Source: Macrostomum hystrix (Eukaryota > Platyhelminthes > Macrostomidae). From it: a stretch of 64,000 bases of DNA. The notes beneath the pieces were generated by a model. That model had not been told where the DNA came from. It made no database searches and was given only the letters and a program-made list of their open reading frames with translations. A program made the translations under genes and the position numbers. The stretch is from assembly GCA_950097015.1 (NCBI GenBank), contig CATNEN010000008.1, forward strand, positions 682,001 to 746,000. The letters are read 5' to 3'. Below, piece after piece: positions 10,783 through 22,765 of the stretch (the stretch's first letter is position 1; each line of letters starts with the position of its first letter).

Positions 10783-11252
10783 CAATTTGATGGGCGGTTG
10801 TTTGATTAACGAAGATTACGAGCGTATTGTCTCATTTTGCTTTGTACAGAACAGGGCGTCTATTAGTTGTGCGAAATCTATTTTTAAAAACAGCTTTTGC
10901 ACCCCCTGCATGTACTGAAAAAACCGGATCCGTTTTTTTTAAACTCGCCTGCGACCGATGTACAATGCTATCTTTTAACAACCTTCGTAAGGAGCTATTG
11001 TACTCGACAGTTTTTTGCACCTAATAACACTCACACGTACTCAATGAAGAATACAGCAGTCACAGGGTATATTCAAGTTTACAGCAGTAGAAAGGCCTAA
11101 TTTAAGTTTTGAAAAATCTTTCAAAGCCGTTGTTTCATCGGATAGACCGGAAAATGTTGGCTCGTGTTCTGGATTTTCAAATGTGGCTATTTGAAATACC
11201 CCCGCTGAAATACTGCTAGCACTTTGAGGACATAATGGCAAGCAAAGCTCAC

Positions 11253-11402
11253 CAAACTCAGCGAGCCAATCATGCTCGCTAAACATCGCAGGCTCATGCC
11301 TCTTACAATCCGGCTGCAGCATTAGGTTGTCTTGGCGCCACTGGTGCTGGTTTGTTGCTTCTCCACTACATGATGGGACTGACGTGTAATCCCCTCTGGG
11401 AT
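11253..11402 (-). CDS. Probable upstream exon of the ETS-domain gene
   Basis: A 150-base open segment bounded by an acceptor (CACGGTTTCAG) and a canonical donor TTTG/GTGAGC. It enters in phase 1 and leaves in phase 1, and its final G joins the AG that opens the ETS exon to give Glu-Ser, in frame. It encodes PRGDYTSVPSCSG through FSEHDWLAEF, a mixed acidic, aromatic segment such as often precedes an ETS domain. Codon use looks coding. No domain is recognised. The open frame continues past the donor, so intron retention would add residues and then a stop. Confidence 0.55.
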
Positions 11403-11494
11403 CTGAAACCGTGCATACCGAGTGAATTTTCAATACATCATTCTCTCGGATTGCATTTATGGGATTGATAAATTAAATGGATTTAATGGGTTAA

Positions 11495-12900
11495 TGGATT
11501 AGTCGGGAGGACTAAGATGGTCGGGGATGGATTCAGATGGTCGGGGATGGATTCAGATGGTCGGGGATGGATTCAGATGGTCGGGGATGGATTCAGATGG
11601 TCGGGATGGATTAAGATGATAAAGAAGAATTAAGATGGTCGGGACGGATTAAGATGGTCGGGGATGGATTCAGATGGTCGGGATGGATTAAGATGGTCGG
11701 GATGGATTTAGATGGTCGGGATGGATTAAGATGGTCGGGGATGGATTCAGATGGTCGGGATGGATTCAGATGGTCGGGATGGATTAAGATGGTCGGGGAT
11801 GGATTAAGATGATAAAGAAGAATTAAGATGGTCGGGAAGGATTAAGATGGTCGGGATGGATGAAGATGGTCGGGGATGGATTTAGATGGTCGGGGATGGA
11901 TTCAGATGGTCGGGATGGATTAAGATGATAAAGAAGAATTAAGATGGTCGGGATGGATTTAGATGGTCGGGGATGGATTCAGATGGTCGGGATGGATTAA
12001 GATGATAAAGAAGAATTAAGATGGTCGGGACGGATTAAGATGGTCGGGGATGGATTCAGATGGTCGGGATGGATTAAGATGGTCGGGATGGATTTAGATG
12101 GTCGGGATGGATTAAGATGGTCGGGGATGGATTCAGATGGTCGGGATGGATTCAGATGGTCGGGATGGATTAAGATGGTCGGGGATGGATTAAGATGATA
12201 AAGAAGAATTAAGATGGTCGGGAAGGATTAAGATGGTCGGGATGGATGAAGATGGTCGGGATGGATTAAGATGGTCGGGGATGGATTAAGATGATAAAGA
12301 AGAATTAAGATGGTCGGGAAGGATTAAGATGGTCGGGATGGATGAAGATGGTCGGGGATGGATTAAGATGGTCGGGGATGGATTAAGATGATAAAGAAGG
12401 ATTAAGATGGTCGGGAAGGATTAAGATGGTCGGGATGGATGAAGATGGTCGGGGATGGATTAAGATAGTCAGAGATGGATTAAGATGGCTGAGATGGATT
12501 AAGAAAGTCAGAGATGGATTAAGATGGTCGGGAAGGATTAAGATGGTCGGGGATGGATTAAGATGGTCGGGGATGGATTAAGATGATCGGGGATGGATTC
12601 AGATGATCGGGGATGGATTAAGATGGTCGGGGATGGATTAAGATGATCAAGAAGGATTAAGATGGTCGGGAAGGATTAAGATGGTCGGGCATGGATTCAG
12701 ATGGTCTGGGATGGATTCTGATGGTCAGGGATGGATTAAGATGATCAAGAAGGATTAAGATGGTCGGGAAGGATTAAGATGGTCGGGGATGGATTAAGAT
12801 GGTTGGGGATGGATTAGGATGGTTGGGGATGGATTAAGATGGTCGGGGATGGATTAAGATAGTCGGGGATGGATTAAGATGTTCGGGATGGATTAAGATC
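11495..12900 (+). repeat. 20-21-bp minisatellite (GATGGTCGGGGATGGATTAA), about 68 copies
   Basis: Tandem copies with interspersed variants (ATAAAGAAGAATTAAGATGG). A block of about 380 bp starting near 11617 recurs almost exactly near 12000, showing a second level of duplication. It would lie in an intron of the minus-strand ETS gene if the 12.9-13.1 kb segment is its first exon. Confidence 0.95.
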
Positions 12901-12934
12901 CGTGCTGTTAACTATATTGCGGATGTGTTTATGA

Positions 12935-13148
12935 TGGCCGATACATATAACAGTGGTGGGTCAGACAAGACTGGAAGGATACTGGTAAGGACTTCAAATT
13001 TGAAGTCAATTTCAAACTCTGACTGACCGTGCTCGTAGGTAGCTGTGGCATAGTACTTGCGAGAACAGATGCTTTGGTCCATCACACCGAAGTCGCCGCC
13101 CAGCTGACTGTCCATGTTTGAAATAAACACAGCGCTGTGAATCTCCAT
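12935..13148 (-). CDS. Possible first coding exon of the ETS gene
   Basis: From the minus-strand ATG at 13148 there is an open frame of good coding character: MEIHSAVFISNMDSQLGGDF, then SICSRKYYATATYEHGQSEF and a hydrophobic/acidic stretch ending near LYVSAI. A TATAAAT motif lies about 135 bases upstream. The donor is not clear. GTATCG near 12941 is phase 0 and GTATCC is phase 1, so neither is a perfect match to the next exon. The 3' limit given is therefore approximate. It could also be an unrelated gene. No domain is recognised. Confidence 0.35.
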
Positions 13149-13280
13149 GCACCAGGCTGCAGTTTTTTGCGCTGTTCTGTTTCTAAGCTTGGAGAACGAT
13201 AATAAAGCTACGTAATTTTACTTTTACTACTATCAAACCAATGGCCTTTCAACTTGAACCTGGCGATTACTCAGACTAAT

Positions 13281-13287
13281 ATTTATA
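13281..13287 (-). promoter_or_regulatory. TATA box upstream of the 13148 ATG
   Basis: TATAAAT on the minus strand (plus-strand ATTTATA), about 135 bases before the ATG. It predicts a start near 13250 and supports a minus-strand promoter here. Confidence 0.4.
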
Positions 13288-13654
13288 CAGTTTGGCAGCG
13301 TTATACTAATATTTTATGCTCCGTAGCCAGCCAACCACAATTGTCTTTACTAACTTGCCACTTAGCGCATATAAGCAATCATAGCGCGACATCCAGTTTG
13401 GAGGCCTAACTGCATCTCCCAGATGTGAAGTTGCGCATCCATACTCTAACTAGGCGCTCAAGAATCCTAGAATTGCAGGCGGATGCATTTAAAAAAAAAA
13501 GGCACGGACAATGCAAAAGAGACTGTCTTTTAATTAATTTGCTCCCTCGGTTCATTGTCATTAACGTTCGTTGCTGTGCAGAACAATTTTAGTTATATTT
13601 TGCCCCCTAGGTCATTTTGTGAAGACTATTGGTTTAGGGGTTTCATTGACAGCT

Positions 13655-15062
13655 GAGAGACTGTGAGGTGTCTTCAAGGACTGTGAGGTGTCTTCAAGGA
13701 CTCTTCTTCAAGGACTGTGAGGTGTCTTCAAGGACTCTTCTTTAAGGACTGTGAGGTGTCTTCAAGGACTCTTCTTCAAGGACTGTGAGGTGTCTTCAAG
13801 GACTCTTCTTCGAGGACTGTGAGGTGTCTTCAAGGACTCTTCTTCGAGGACTGTGAGGTGTCTTCAAGGACTCTTCTTCGAGCACTGCTAGGTGTATTCG
13901 AGGACTGCTAGGTGTCTTCGAGAACTGTGAGGTGTCTTCGAGCACTGCTAGGTGTCTTCGAGGACTGCTAGGTGTCTTCGAGCACTGCTAGGTGTCTTCG
14001 AGGACTGCTAGGTGTCTTCGAGGACTGTGAGGTGTCTTCGAGAACTGTGAGGTGTCTTCGAGCACTGCTAGGTGTCTTCGAGGACTGCTAGGTGTCTTCG
14101 AGCACTGCTAGGTGTCTTCGAGGACTGCTAGGTGTCTTCGAGGACTGTGAGGTGTCTTCGAGAACTGTGAGGTGTCTTCGAGCACTGCTAGGTGTATTCG
14201 AGGACTGCTAGGTGTCTTCGAGAACTGTGAGGTGTCTTCGAGCACTGCTAGGTGTCTTCGAGGACTGCTAGGTGTCTTCGAGCACTGCTAGGTGTCTTCG
14301 AGGACTGCTAGGTGTCTTCGAGCACTGCTAGGTGTCTTCGAGGACTGCTAGGTGTCTTCGAGGACTGTGAGGTGTCTTCGAGAACTGTGAGGTGTCTTCG
14401 AGCACTGCTAGGTGTATTCGAGGACTGCTAGGTGTCTTCGAGAACTGTGAGGTGTCTTCGAGCACTGCTAGGTGTCTTCGAGGACTGCTAGGTGTCTTCG
14501 AGCACTGCTAGGTGTCTTCGAGGACTGCTAGGTGTCTTCGAGCACTGCTAGGTGTCTTCGAGGACTGTGAGGTTTCTTCGAGGACTGTGAGATGTCTTTG
14601 ATGGACTGTGAGGCTTCATCTTCGAGGACTGTGAGATGTCTTCGTGCACTGCTAGGTGTCTTCGAGGACTGCTAGGTGTCTTCGAGCACTGCTAGGTGTC
14701 TTCGAGGACTGCTAGGTGTCTTCGAGGACTGTGAGGTTTCTTCGAGGACTGTGAGATGTCTTTGATGGACTGTGAGGCTTCATCTTCGAGAACTGTGAGA
14801 TGTCTTCGAGGACTGTGAATTGTCTTCGAGGACTGTGAGGTGTCTTCGAGGACTGTGAGGTGTCTACGAGGACAGTGAGGTTTCTTCAAGGACTGTGAGG
14901 TGTCTTCGAGGACTGTGAGGTGTCTTCAAGGACTGTAAGGCTTCGTATTCAAGGAATGTGAGGCTTCGTATTCAAGGAATGTGAGGCTTCGTATTTGAGG
15001 ACTGTGATGTGTCTTCGTGGACTGTGAGGTGTCTTCGTGGACTGTAAGATGTCTTCAAGGAC
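13655..15062 (+). repeat. 20-bp minisatellite (TTCGAGGACTGCTAGGTGTC), about 70 copies
   Basis: Units alternate among four variants (GGACTGCTA, GCACTGCTA, GGACTGTGA, GAACTGTGA) in recurring order, so there is a higher-order pattern of about 180 bp. The ends (13655-13870 and after 14580) hold more diverged units. ORFs read through it are repeat artefacts. Confidence 0.95.
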
Positions 15063-15845
15063 GAGCTGTAGCATCATATGGATTATTTCAAAAATAGTTC
15101 TTTTAATTGAGCTAGCACTTGATCGGACAGTACGCAACGATATAGATATGGAGGAAGGCTGGCTTTAGTAGGTTGGTGTTTAGAAAGTTAGAACTGTCAA
15201 ACTTAGTTTTAATGAACTGCAGGATCTAATATTATCTCTGGCACGATCAACTCTAAATAGTGTTTTGGTTTGTTCTCTTATTAGAATATTGTTTAAGTCG
15301 TCCCTTAACGCTAAAGCCATACAATACTATTGTGTGTTACTCCAAGCTATAGTCCATAATTACTCTACCAAGAGACAAAGAGCGTATTGTTAAGTAAGCT
15401 AACGATAGCGTACTAGTTCAAACTAGTATTTTGACAGTCCGAGCAGGCCTTAGAAGCCTACTCGGACAACAGAGTCTATCTTGTTGTTTTCTAACCAATG
15501 CACTTCAATGCCATTCTAATTGTTAGTTTTAATAATTTTTTGCATCTCAGATTGTATATTAGCAAAGGCAGTCTGAGAATAGGCAAGCAGGATGTCTTTT
15601 GTTAGAAAAAAATTGTCATGAGCAATGCTTTTTCATACATATACATTATACATCATACATTTTTTGAATGAGCAATGCTTTATATGAAGCGAATTCAAAA
15701 ACAAAAGCTGCAGTAAGACTAGTAGAAAACTAAGCAATGCGTCTTACTATTTTTGACACTTTGAAAGTACATAACTGCAATAATACGTTGAAGTTTAAGC
15801 TCTTAAAATGTACGCCTGAATCTCTGCCAGGTATCACATCTCCCG
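15063..15845. other. Intergenic DNA, nothing supported
   Basis: Unique AT-rich sequence. No ORF with coding character, promoter cluster or RNA gene seen on either strand. Confidence 0.5.
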
Positions 15846-16157
15846 TCTCATCTCTCTCTTGTCTCATCTCTCTCTCCTGTCTCATCTCTCAGCTGTCTCA
15901 TCTCTCTTGTGTCTCATCTCTACCCTGTCTCATCTCTCCCCTGTCTCATCTCTCCCCTGTCTCATCTCTCCCCTGTGTCATCTCCCCTGTGTCTCATCTC
16001 TACCCTGTCTCATCTCTCCCCTGTCTCATCTCTCCCCTGTCTCATCTCTCCTGTGTCTCATCTCTACCCTGTCTCATCTCTCCCCTGTCTCATCTCTCCC
16101 CTGTGTCATCTCCCCTGTGTCTCATCTCTCCTGTGTCTCATCTCTCCACTGTCTCAT
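15846..16157 (+). repeat. 16-bp minisatellite (CTGTCTCATCTCTCCC), about 19 copies
   Basis: Tandem array, pyrimidine-rich on the plus strand. The same unit recurs in the opposite orientation at 33310-33490 inside the guanylyl cyclase locus. Confidence 0.95.
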
Positions 16158-18959
16158 ATTTTTAAAAGAATTAAAAATGATCCTAGTGCTATCGGAAAAA
16201 ACTATTGAATAAAAATGCTAAAGAAAACATAATAATACGATGTTCACTCTATAAGCAGCATTCGTTGAGTGCAACAACACGTCGTAGAATATCCATTTGA
16301 ACAGTCTTGTCGCAATTGGACAAAACTACTTATTTGAAAGTAGAAATGAAAGCGTTAAGGAAAAGTTATATTTTAACATATTATTTGACTGCATGAGTGC
16401 ACGCTTTTGTCGAACAACATGGACCTGCGCCGAGAAAGGAATTGTACGTCAACACCAATTTATAAAGACCGATGGACCGATGGGGCGGCGCATATGGGCA
16501 GAGTCTTATAATAATTATATGAACTAATTAAAATGAAGAAGCAATCCAACCCTCATAAAAATTTCACGAAAACGTAAGGTAGATTCTGGAGGAAACAGTT
16601 CCGACATTTGATCATAGCATATATATGCATGCACTTTTTGTTGAAGGCCGATTGTGCATCATGTAGCTTGCATTTTGCTTCTTGTAAATAATAGCGTTGT
16701 TAGCATTGCATAAAAACAAGCATGTAAAAAGACTCCATGGAGTGCTTTGTCAACATCTTTTTGTTCACAGTCTTCTTGTCAACATTCATTTTAACAGTCA
16801 AGTTGTCGCAGTCAAATTGGTCACAATCATTTTCCCACTGTCGTTTTGTCAACAGTCGAATAGCTCAGCAGTCTATTTTACCTAGCAAAAATAGGCGCCA
16901 GTCAATCGTAGCAATCACGCAACTCACAATTCATTCTATTCAACGGGGGCGCTAGCATAACCGATTTGCTTTATTTCAGAAAGACCAATCATAACAAACA
17001 GACGCTTATTCACTTAAACTGCTTAGAAAAGTTTTAATTACTTTATAATTAATATCATATTCGTATTTTTATATTGTAATGTGTAGTGATATGTAATTCA
17101 AAACCAACAGAATATTATTTATTATTCGATTTATAGTCGTTGATTTTATGTAAATCGATTACTCAGTATTATCTGATCTATTATACATCGAGTTAAGAGG
17201 TTTGGATATAATTGTGCATGGATAACATTTTTAATTATTTTATCCCATGTTTGTAAAGTTAGGCCTAGTGCTGAACTAAAAACTATTATATTATTATTCA
17301 ATGGCTCGGTCAGCATCGTCACTTATTTCCTGATCGAAAGCAAACATGGTCTTGTTTATCAAGAATTTGCATGCTACGACACTAACAACAGCATTTCACA
17401 AACTGCGGATTGATGAAGCCTTAACTTATCCAGTACATGGATGCTCTTTTTTTAAGAATTAAAATGAAAATAAAGAACGCACGGTGCTTTAGACTTAGTT
17501 AAGTGTATTTTATCCGCCTTTTAGCTGATCCAGCCTTTGATTACAGCTAACTGACAAATTGGGGGCCTATGGCTATGCATTAATTATTGCTGTTTAAATT
17601 GTATAAGTATATATTATATTTATGCCTTATAAACTTAATCTAATCTAGTGACTTACTAGTGTCTTTTGACTTGGTCCTATATTGTATGTTCATTTCTTTC
17701 TCATTTTCTGCATGAGTTTTAATTTTAGGGGTCCTAATCATAGGATCCTGAGATCTTATGTTATTTCAATGTTGAGGATCTGATAAAAATGGGATTAAAC
17801 TTGGAAGTTAGAACTCATGCTTTGCAGAGCAGAAGTGACATTTTTGTCATACAGATTGCACTTTAGCAATTATTAGCAACTATAGTTAGCAAATAGTCAG
17901 TAAGAGCTCACTCTTCAAGTCTAAGTGTCATAAGTTAAGTAACTATCTAAGTGATTCAATCCCTCAACCTCAGTGCCTCCTTGGCAATAGGCAATGGCCT
18001 GGGTAGATATTACAGCATTTAGAACTAATATGTACAACATAGGTATTCAATGGACATTTATTCATGTTGAACATTGAACAAGTAGCAACAATAGAACCAA
18101 TACTTCTATTATTATTAATTTGGCTATAATTAAATTTTTATAATCACACTTGTTTATATGATAAGCTAAATAAGATTTAAAATTGAATACAGAATTAAAT
18201 AAGTTGTTAACCAATATCAAGCATTTGTATTTACCCAACTTTCAGATAATTAGTTTTTTTCACTTGTTGCAAGCAAAAAACTGCAAAAGTAATAGTAAAA
18301 GTATAAAGTAAAAGTGTTGTATAGCATCACACTAAAGGACTATATTTTTATGATTTTAGGATAGTGTTTTGTACCTGTGCTACATATGTAAGTTTTTTGA
18401 AAATTATTCCAACAGGGCTTTAATATGTATATCAAGTTTATATATATATATATATGGCTCTAGATTTAGGAACATTTTACATTAACTAGCTACAAATATT
18501 GACTGTTGCAGATTTTTTCACTACTATAAAAAACTAAAAACATAGAAATCTACTGAGAGCATGTTAGTCCAGAAAAATGTTTTCATTGCAGACAACAGAA
18601 AAATATAGATTTGTTAGATCAATCCTGGGATAGAAAAATATCAGGGATTTCAGACCAATAATTTGTCTATATCATATCATATAGAAAAAGTCTAGACATT
18701 TAGTTACCTATGTTTGAAATTGTTTCTCAATCTCCAATTTGTCTACTTTGATGGTGATTACTTTTCCATAAATGTTTACAAATTTGAATAAAGCTAATGT
18801 TAACTTCAATTATACAGTTAATAAAGTGTAAAATAAAGTGTATTTTTAGTTATTATGTATCTAAACTAAAAGTGTCTATAAATAGTTTAAAATGTTGGAT
18901 CAAAATGCAATAATAAACTCTATTTTCATTCCATGACTTAACACAAATATCCAATAGCC
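16158..18959. other. AT-rich region upstream of Rab5, no gene seen
   Basis: No convincing coding sequence. At 16745-16862 there is a decayed tandem repeat of about 17-19 bp around TTTTGTCAACAGTC. A short (TA)n lies near 18438-18456. The Rab5 promoter and any 5' UTR exon should be within this region, but no clear TATA box was found close to 18960. Confidence 0.5.
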
Positions 18960-19160
18960 ATGCAGACAGCGCGACAGTGCCAGTTTAAGCTTGTGCTTCT
19001 AGGCGAGTCGGCCGTGGGCAAGTCGTCCTTAGTGTTGAGATTTGTCAAAGGCCAGTTTCACGAATACCAAGAGTCCACTATTGGTGCGGCCTTCCTAACA
19101 CAGACAGTTGTTGTTGACGATGTCACAGTTAAATTCGAAATCTGGGACACAGCCGGACAA
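18960..19160 (+). CDS. Rab5 small GTPase, exon 1
   Basis: Rab5 controls fusion and traffic of early endosomes. The exon encodes residues 1-67, starting [19 protein letters not shown]. It contains the P-loop GESAVGKS (about 15-22), the Rab5-type effector loop [14 protein letters not shown] and the switch II entry WDTAGQ. The match to Rab5 is nearly residue for residue. The N-terminus is shorter than in vertebrate Rab5, and the ATG at 18960 is the only in-frame start. The exon ends at the canonical donor CAA/GTAAGT in phase 0. Together with 21879-22307 it makes a 209-residue protein, close to the family length. Confidence 0.95.
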
Positions 19161-19169
19161 GTAAGTTTA

Positions 19170-21830
19170 CATGTAGTCTGTTCAGTTTTAGGACCATCAT
19201 TCTCCCCAGAATCTGTTCAGTTTTAGGACCATCATTCTCCCTCAGAATCTGTTCAGTTTTAGGACCATCATTCTCCCCAGAATCTGTTCAGTTTTATGGC
19301 TCTTTTTCTCCCCAGAATCTGTTCAGTTTTAGGACCATCATTCTCCCCAGAATCTGTTCAGTTTTAGGACCATCATTCTCCCCAGAATCTGTTCAGTTTT
19401 AGGGACCATCACATACATTCTCCCCAGAATCTGTTCAGTTTGAGGTCCATCATTCTCCCCAGAATCTGTTCAGTTTTAGGTCCATCATTCTCTCCAGAAT
19501 CTATTCAGTTTTAGGACCATCATTCTCCCCAGAATCTGTTCAGTTTTAGGGCCATCATTCTCCCCAGAATCTAGTTCAGTTTTAGGGACCATCATTCTCC
19601 CCAGAATCTGTTCAGTTTTAGGACATCATTCTCCCAGAATCTGTTCAGTTTTAGGACCATCATTCTCCCCAGAATCTGTTCAGTTTTAGGACCATCATTC
19701 TCCTCAGAATCTGTTCAGTTTTAGGACCATCATTCTCCCAGAATCTGTTCAGTTTTATGGACCACATTTCTCCCCTAGAATCTGTTCAGTTTTAGGACCA
19801 TCATTCTCCCCAGAATCTGTTCAGTTTTAGGACCATCATTCTCCCCAGAATCTGTTCAGTTTTAGGACCATCATTCTCCCCAGAATCTGTTCAGTTTTAG
19901 GACCATCATTCTCCCCAGAATCTGTTCAGTTTTAGGACCATCATTCTCCCCAGAATCTGTTCAGTTTTAGGACCATCATTCTCCCCAGAATCTGTTCAGT
20001 TTTAGGACCATCATTCTCCCCAGAATCTGTTCAGTTTTATGGCCATCATTTCTCCCCAGAATCTGTTCAGTTTTAGGACAATCATTCTCCCCAGAATCTG
20101 TTCAGTTTTAGGACCATCATTCTCCCCAGAATCTGTTCAGTTTTAGGTACCATCATTCTCCCCAGAATCTGTTCAGTTTTAGGTCCATCATTCTCCCCAG
20201 AATCTGTTCAGTTTTAGGACCATCATTCTCCCCAGAATCTGTTCAGTTTTAGGACCATCATTCTCCCCAGAATATATTCAGTTTTATGGCTCGTTTTCTC
20301 CCCAGAATCTGTTCAGTTTTAGGACAATCATTCTCCCCAGAATCTGTTCAGTTTTAGGTCCATCATTCTCCCCAGAATCTGTTCAGTTTTAGGACCATCA
20401 TTCTCCCCAGAATCTGTTCAGTTTTAGGACCATCATTCTCCCCAGAATCTGTTCAGTTTTAGGACCATCATTCTCCCCAGAATATATTCAGTTTTATGGC
20501 TCGTTTTCTCCCCAGAATCTGTTCAGTTTTAGGACCATCATTCTCCCCAGAATCTGTTCAGTTTTAGGTCCATCATTCTCCCCAGAATCTGTTCAGTTTT
20601 AGGACAATCATTCTTCCCAGAATCTGTTCAGTTTTAGGACCATCATTCTCCCCAGAATCTGTTCAGTTTTAGGTCCATCATTCTCCCCAGAATCTGTTCA
20701 GTTTTAGGACCATCATTCTCCCCAGAATATATTCAGTTTTATGGCTCGTTTTCTCCCCAGAATCTGTTCAGTTTTAGGACAATCATTCTCCCCAGAATCT
20801 GTTCAGTTTTAGGTCCATCATTCTCCCCAGAATCTGTTCAGTTTTAGGACCATCATTCTCCCCAGAATCTGTTCAGTTTTATGGCTCTTTTTCTCCCCAG
20901 AATCTGTTCAGTTTTAGGACAATCATTCTCCCCAGAATCTGTTCAGTTTTAGGACAATCATTCTCCCCAGAATCTGTTCAGTTTTAGGACCATCATTCTC
21001 CCCAGAATGTGTTCAGTTTTAGGTCCATCATTCTCCCCAGAATGTGTTCAGTTTTAGGACCATCATTCTCCCCAGAATATATTCAGTTTTAGGTCCATCA
21101 TTCTCCCCAGAATGTGTTCAGTTTTAGGACCATCATTCTCCCCAGAATCTGTTCAGTTTTAGGTCCATCATTCTCCCCAGAATGTGTTCAGTTTTAGGAC
21201 CATCATTCTCCCCAGAATATATTCAGTTTTAGGTCCATCATTCTCCCCAGAATGTGTTCAGTTTTAGGACCATCATTCTCCCCAGAATCTGTTCAGTTTT
21301 AGGTCCATCATTCTCCCCAGAATGTGTTCAGTTTTAGGACCATCATTCTCCCCAGAATGTGTTCAGTTTTAGGTCCATCATTCTCCCCAGAATGTGTTCA
21401 GTTTTAGGACCATCATTCTCCCCAGAATATATTCAGTTTTAGGTCCATCATTCTCCCCAGAATCTGTTCAGTTTTAGGACCATCATTCTCCCCAGAATAT
21501 ATTCAGTTTTAGGTCCATCATTCTCCCCAGAATGTGTTCAGTTTTAGGACCATCATTCTCCCCAGAATGTGTTCAGTTTTAGGTCCATCATTCTCCCCAG
21601 AATCTGTTCAGTTTTAGGACCATCATTCTCCCCAGAATATATTCAGTTTTAGGTCCATCATTCTCCCCAGAATCTATTCAGTTTTAGGACCATCATTCTC
21701 CCCAGAATCTGTTCAGTTTTAGGTCCATCATTCTCCCCAGAATCTGTTCAGTTTTAGGTCCATCATTCTCCCCAGAATCTGTTCAGTTTTATGGCTCTTT
21801 TTCTCCCCAGAATCTGCTCAGTCTTAGGCC
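19170..21830 (+). repeat. 35-bp intronic minisatellite filling the Rab5 intron, about 75 copies
   Basis: The unit begins CTGTTCAGTTTTAGGACCAT and ends CATTCTCCCCAGAAT. The array starts about 20 bases after the exon 1 donor and stops about 50 bases before the exon 2 acceptor, so the intron is nearly all repeat. Every unit contains TTCTCCCCAG, a good 3' splice-site look-alike. Variants such as TATGGCTCTTTTTCTCC recur at intervals. Confidence 0.97.
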
Positions 21831-21878
21831 TAGGAAATATAATGTATTCCATCAAATCCTGACTGCTCTGCCAAACAG

Positions 21879-22307
21879 GAGCGGTATCACTCGCTGGCCC
21901 CAATGTACTACCGCGGCGCCCAGGCGGCCATAGTGGTGTACGATGTAACCAGTGCAGATTCGTTTCAACGCGCCAAATCGTGGATTCGCGAACTAAACGA
22001 GAAGGCCACCGCAGTTAAAGTCGTGGCCTTAGCTGGCAACAAAGTGGACTTGCAGCAGCAGCGCCTGGTTGATTTGGCTGAGGCGCAACAGTTTGCTGAA
22101 GACAAAGGTCTCATCTTCATGGAGACTAGCGCCAAGACCGCTATGAATGTCAACGATTTATTTCTATCCGTTGCTAAGCGACTGGCCCAGCTTGGCGACG
22201 CCGCCGGCGGCATCGGCGCCGGAGCTGGCGGGGCCGGCGGCCAACGGCTTCAACAGGGCGCCGGCGGCTCTGGGGACTCCAGCCGCAGCGGATCCTGCTG
22301 CAAGTAG
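21879..22307 (+). CDS. Rab5 small GTPase, exon 2
   Basis: It follows the acceptor CTGCCAAACAG and continues in frame with [20 protein letters not shown], completing switch II ([16 protein letters not shown]). It then contains the guanine-specificity motif NKVD and ETSAK. The C-terminus is Gly-rich ([13 protein letters not shown]) and ends SGSCCK, giving the paired cysteines for geranylgeranylation. The Gly-rich hypervariable tail differs from vertebrate Rab5. The stop is TAG at 22305-22307. No poly(A) signal is obvious close by. Confidence 0.95.
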   Translation, partial: ERYHSLAPMYYRGAQAAIVVYDVTSADSFQRAKSWIRELNEKATAVKVVALAGNKVDLQQQRLVDLAEAQQFAEDKGLIFMETSAKTAMNVNDLFLSVAKRLAQLGDAAGGIGAGAGGAGGQRLQQGAGGSGDSSRSGSCCK

Positions 22308-22469
22308 AACTCCGTACCACTGACACTGCCGCCATGCCGCCTAAGCTCTGCCTCTGCAACTTCGCTTATTTGATTCTGCTGTTTGTTGTTTGTGGGTAAC
22401 ACGTCTGCTGGATCTGAGAAAGCTTGAACGACTTTTGGGATGGGAGAAGCTAACATTTGATCAATTTGG

Positions 22470-22765
22470 GATTAGGATTTGGAATATTGAGATCAAAATA
22501 GATTGTGATTTTGAAATTTTAGGAAAAAAATATATTAGGATTTACAATTTAGGGATCAAAATCGATCGATTAGGATTTAGAATTTTGGGATCAAAATTGA
22601 TTAGGATTTAGAATTTTGGGATCAAAATCGTTTAGGATTAGAATTTTGGGATCAAAATCGATCAGGATTTAGATTGTTAGGGATCAAAATAGATTGGGAT
22701 TTAGAATTTTGGGATCATAATAGCTTGGGATTTTGAACTCAGGATCACAATCGATCGGGTCTTGT
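22470..22765 (+). repeat. Degenerate ~30-bp tandem repeat after Rab5
   Basis: Imperfect units around TTTAGAATTTTGGGATCAAA and AATNGATTNGGA. It probably lies in the Rab5 3' UTR or flank. Confidence 0.7.

Noticed and set aside
16297-16527. 76-codon ORF
   Set aside because: No domain, no promoter or splice context, AT-rich codon use unlike the real genes here.
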